From: Pseudomonadota bacterium
GTDB lineage: Bacteria; Bdellovibrionota_C; UBA2361; OMIW01
Reading direction: 5' to 3'
Length of the DNA stretch: 7,254 nucleotides
Assembly: GCA_900299205.1 (NCBI GenBank)
Contig: OMIW01000158.1
Span: 1 to 7,254, forward strand
This document shows positions 6,499 through 7,254 of this stretch, in pieces. The translations under genes were made by a program, and so were the position numbers. Within the stretch, counting starts at the first letter, position 1. Every line of letters starts with the position of its first letter. The notes beneath the pieces are model-generated. The model ran no database searches, was not told the origin of the DNA, and worked only from the letters and a program-made list of their open reading frames with translations.

Positions 6499-6795
6499 TC
6501 ACCAGTCAGAGCCAGGCTTTGGCCCTACGACACCCGCGAGGCGCCGGACCATGCCGGGATCGAGATCGAGTAAATTGCAAAGACTGTCGAATGCCAGGGG
6601 GTGAGACTCTCCGGTGGCCTCAATATAAACGCGAGCTTTCTCCGCGTGCTCCCCCCCTGAGATAAGATCGGTAAGGGTGGCGCGAAGGAACGCCCTCAGT
6701 AGCTCTCGCTCCGGGCTGTCCGGAACCGGAGCTTCCTCCTCATCGGTCGAATAGAGACGCGCTAGTGTGTAATAATCGTTTTCTCGGTACCCCAT
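6499..6795 (-). CDS. Small uncharacterised protein, 98 residues
   Basis: I cannot give a function. The protein is acidic near the start (STDEEEAP at 16-23), followed by an amphipathic helical stretch (PERELLRAFLRATLTDL at about 28-44). The C-terminal part HPLAFDSLCNLLDLDPGMVRRLAG (65-88) looks like a compact helical fold. This layout (helix, short linker, then a [F/L]-x-x-[L/V]-C-x-x-L-x-L-D-P-x-x-V-R motif) recalls from memory a widespread small hypothetical family in deltaproteobacterial-type genomes that resembles a helix-turn-helix half. No signal peptide or membrane segment is seen. The start at 6795 has GAGGAG 4 nt upstream; the frame is open to 6855 but those 20 residues lack a ribosome site. 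It converges on sufD and is 298 nt downstream of the tRNA on the same strand, so it probably has its own promoter. Confidence 0.72.
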   Translation of the reverse strand: MGYRENDYYTLARLYSTDEEEAPVPDSPERELLRAFLRATLTDLISGGEHAEKARVYIEATGESHPLAFDSLCNLLDLDPGMVRRLAGVVGPKPGSDW

Positions 6796-6799
6796 ACAA

Positions 6800-6805
6800 C
6801 TCCTC
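6800..6805 (-). promoter_or_regulatory. Ribosome binding site fixing the small gene's start
   Basis: GAGGAG on the minus strand lies 4 nt before the ATG at 6795. It selects this start over the upstream ATG at 6855, which has no such site. Confidence 0.6.
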
Positions 6806-7039
6806 ACCGAGTTACCCTCTCCCCTCCGCACGCCGACTAATTCGCGACGTCTCAATGTCGGTCAGACTCAACAACTCCCTCGACAGGAAAATCGATTGAC
6901 TTGAGAGAATTTTGGGGTATCGGTCTCCGAAGAAGGAGAAAATGACTCGAGGAGCTCTCTTCAGGGGGACTACGAAGGAAGGGGTGAGAAAATGAGAAAG
7001 ACCCGCTCTGCTTTGGGCCTTGGTCAGATATGCGCCTCA

Positions 7040-7067
7040 GTGGTAAAGACCCTGTGGTAAAGACCCT
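7040..7067. repeat. Two tandem 14-bp repeats downstream of the tRNA
   Basis: GTGGTAAAGACCCT occurs twice without a gap (7040-7053 and 7054-7067), and a four-base start of a third copy (GTGG) follows at 7068-7071. It lies inside a 7+7 bp inverted repeat (7035-7041 and 7081-7087). The unit length equals that of the tandem repeat before sufB, but the sequence is unrelated. Replication slippage is the simplest origin. Confidence 0.6.
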
Positions 7068-7093
7068 GTGGACGGGTGTTACTGAGGAAAAAA

Positions 7094-7167
7094 CGCGCCC
7101 TGAGAGATTCGAACTCCCGGCCTTTTGGTTCGAAGCCAAACGCTCTATCCAGCTGAGCTAAGGGCGC
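7094..7167 (-). tRNA. tRNA-Arg, anticodon UCG
   Basis: The minus strand folds as a full 74-nt cloverleaf. The acceptor GCGCCCT/AGGGCGC has 7 bp with discriminator G. The D stem is GCTC/GAGC with loop AGCTGGATA. The anticodon stem TTTGG/CCAAA has loop CTTCGAA, giving anticodon TCG (UCG in RNA). The variable loop is 5 bases, and the T arm GGGAG-TTCGAAT-CTCTC has one G-T pair. UCG reads CGA and, by wobble, other CGN arginine codons. CCA is not encoded, so a CCA-adding enzyme must supply it. A T6 run follows directly. Confidence 0.97.
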
Positions 7168-7177
7168 GCATCAACGG

Positions 7178-7216
7178 TGGAAAGGTTGCCATAATCCTCA
7201 AGAAATGGAAAGGTTG
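7178..7216. repeat. Direct 11-bp repeat upstream of the tRNA
   Basis: TGGAAAGGTTG occurs at 7178-7188 and again at 7206-7216, 28 bp apart start to start, in the region upstream of the minus-strand tRNA. It could be a short duplication or a protein-binding site. A weak promoter-like pair for the tRNA (TTGATT and TATGAC on the minus strand, 18-bp spacer) lies beyond it near 7221-7251; I hold that loosely. Confidence 0.4.
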
Positions 7217-7254
7217 GGCGGTCATATTTATGGATTTATCGCTCAATCAACGCC

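Larger units (their letters stand above)
6796..7093. other. Intergenic stretch between small gene and tRNA
   Basis: No conventional gene is seen. The part next to the small gene (6796-6941) is its leader and likely promoter region, but no clear -35/-10 pair stands out. On the plus strand AAGGAG precedes an ATG at 6942 that opens a 17-codon frame, whose TGA overlaps the ATG (6992) of a 22-codon frame ending at 7060. Inverted arms CCTCAGT (7035-7041) and ACTGAGG (7081-7087) flank the tandem repeat. Six T on the minus strand immediately follow the tRNA 3' end (7093-7088) and may help end tRNA transcription. Confidence 0.4.

Noticed and set aside
6852-7139. Minus-strand open frame of 95 codons across the tRNA
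   Set aside because: Its first residues are translated from the tRNA itself (NQKAGSSNLSG pattern), a well-known artefact.

Overview
This window carries a complete SUF iron-sulfur cluster assembly locus from a bacterium, with a small uncharacterised gene and a tRNA-Arg gene beside it. The two halves of the locus are transcribed away from each other. On the minus strand an Rrf2-family regulator (2545-2057) runs with no gap into a natural fusion of the cysteine desulfurase SufS and its sulfur-transfer partner SufE (2056-263). On the plus strand sufB (2766-4211), sufC (4283-5038) and sufD (5091-6428) encode the scaffold/ATPase complex. All six SUF functions (R, S, E, B, C, D) are therefore present in five genes. 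The expected catalytic or structural residues are all visible: PLP lysine and catalytic cysteine of SufS, acceptor cysteine of SufE, Cys/Glu of SufB, Walker motifs of SufC, Cys/His of SufD.

The shared control region is about 2546-2765. It holds a -10-like box for the regulator, a 6+6 bp dyad over the expected regulator start site, a tandem 14-bp repeat upstream of sufB, and an inverted partial copy of that repeat overlapping the regulator's -10 box. The likely logic is that the Rrf2 protein senses Fe-S status (three Cys near the centre, plus Glu8 and His12) and controls both its own desulfurase operon and sufBCD. SufS-SufE would release sulfur from cysteine and pass it to SufBCD, where SufC hydrolyses ATP and the cluster forms at the SufB-SufD interface.

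Left flank (1-262): no credible gene, but three strong stem-loops. Right flank: a 98-residue uncharacterised protein on the minus strand (6795-6499), convergent with sufD; then about 300 bases with a second 14-bp tandem duplication and two tiny overlapping reading frames; then tRNA-Arg(UCG) on the minus strand without an encoded CCA tail.

The organism cannot be named from the sequence alone. Base composition looks moderately GC-rich, in the mid-fifties by eye. SufB, SufC and SufD resemble the E. coli-type proteins more than the Bacillus type. The 98-residue protein recalls, from memory, a family common in deltaproteobacterial-type genomes. A Gram-negative bacterium outside the Gammaproteobacteria is the best guess. 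No mobile element, CRISPR array or phage gene was seen.
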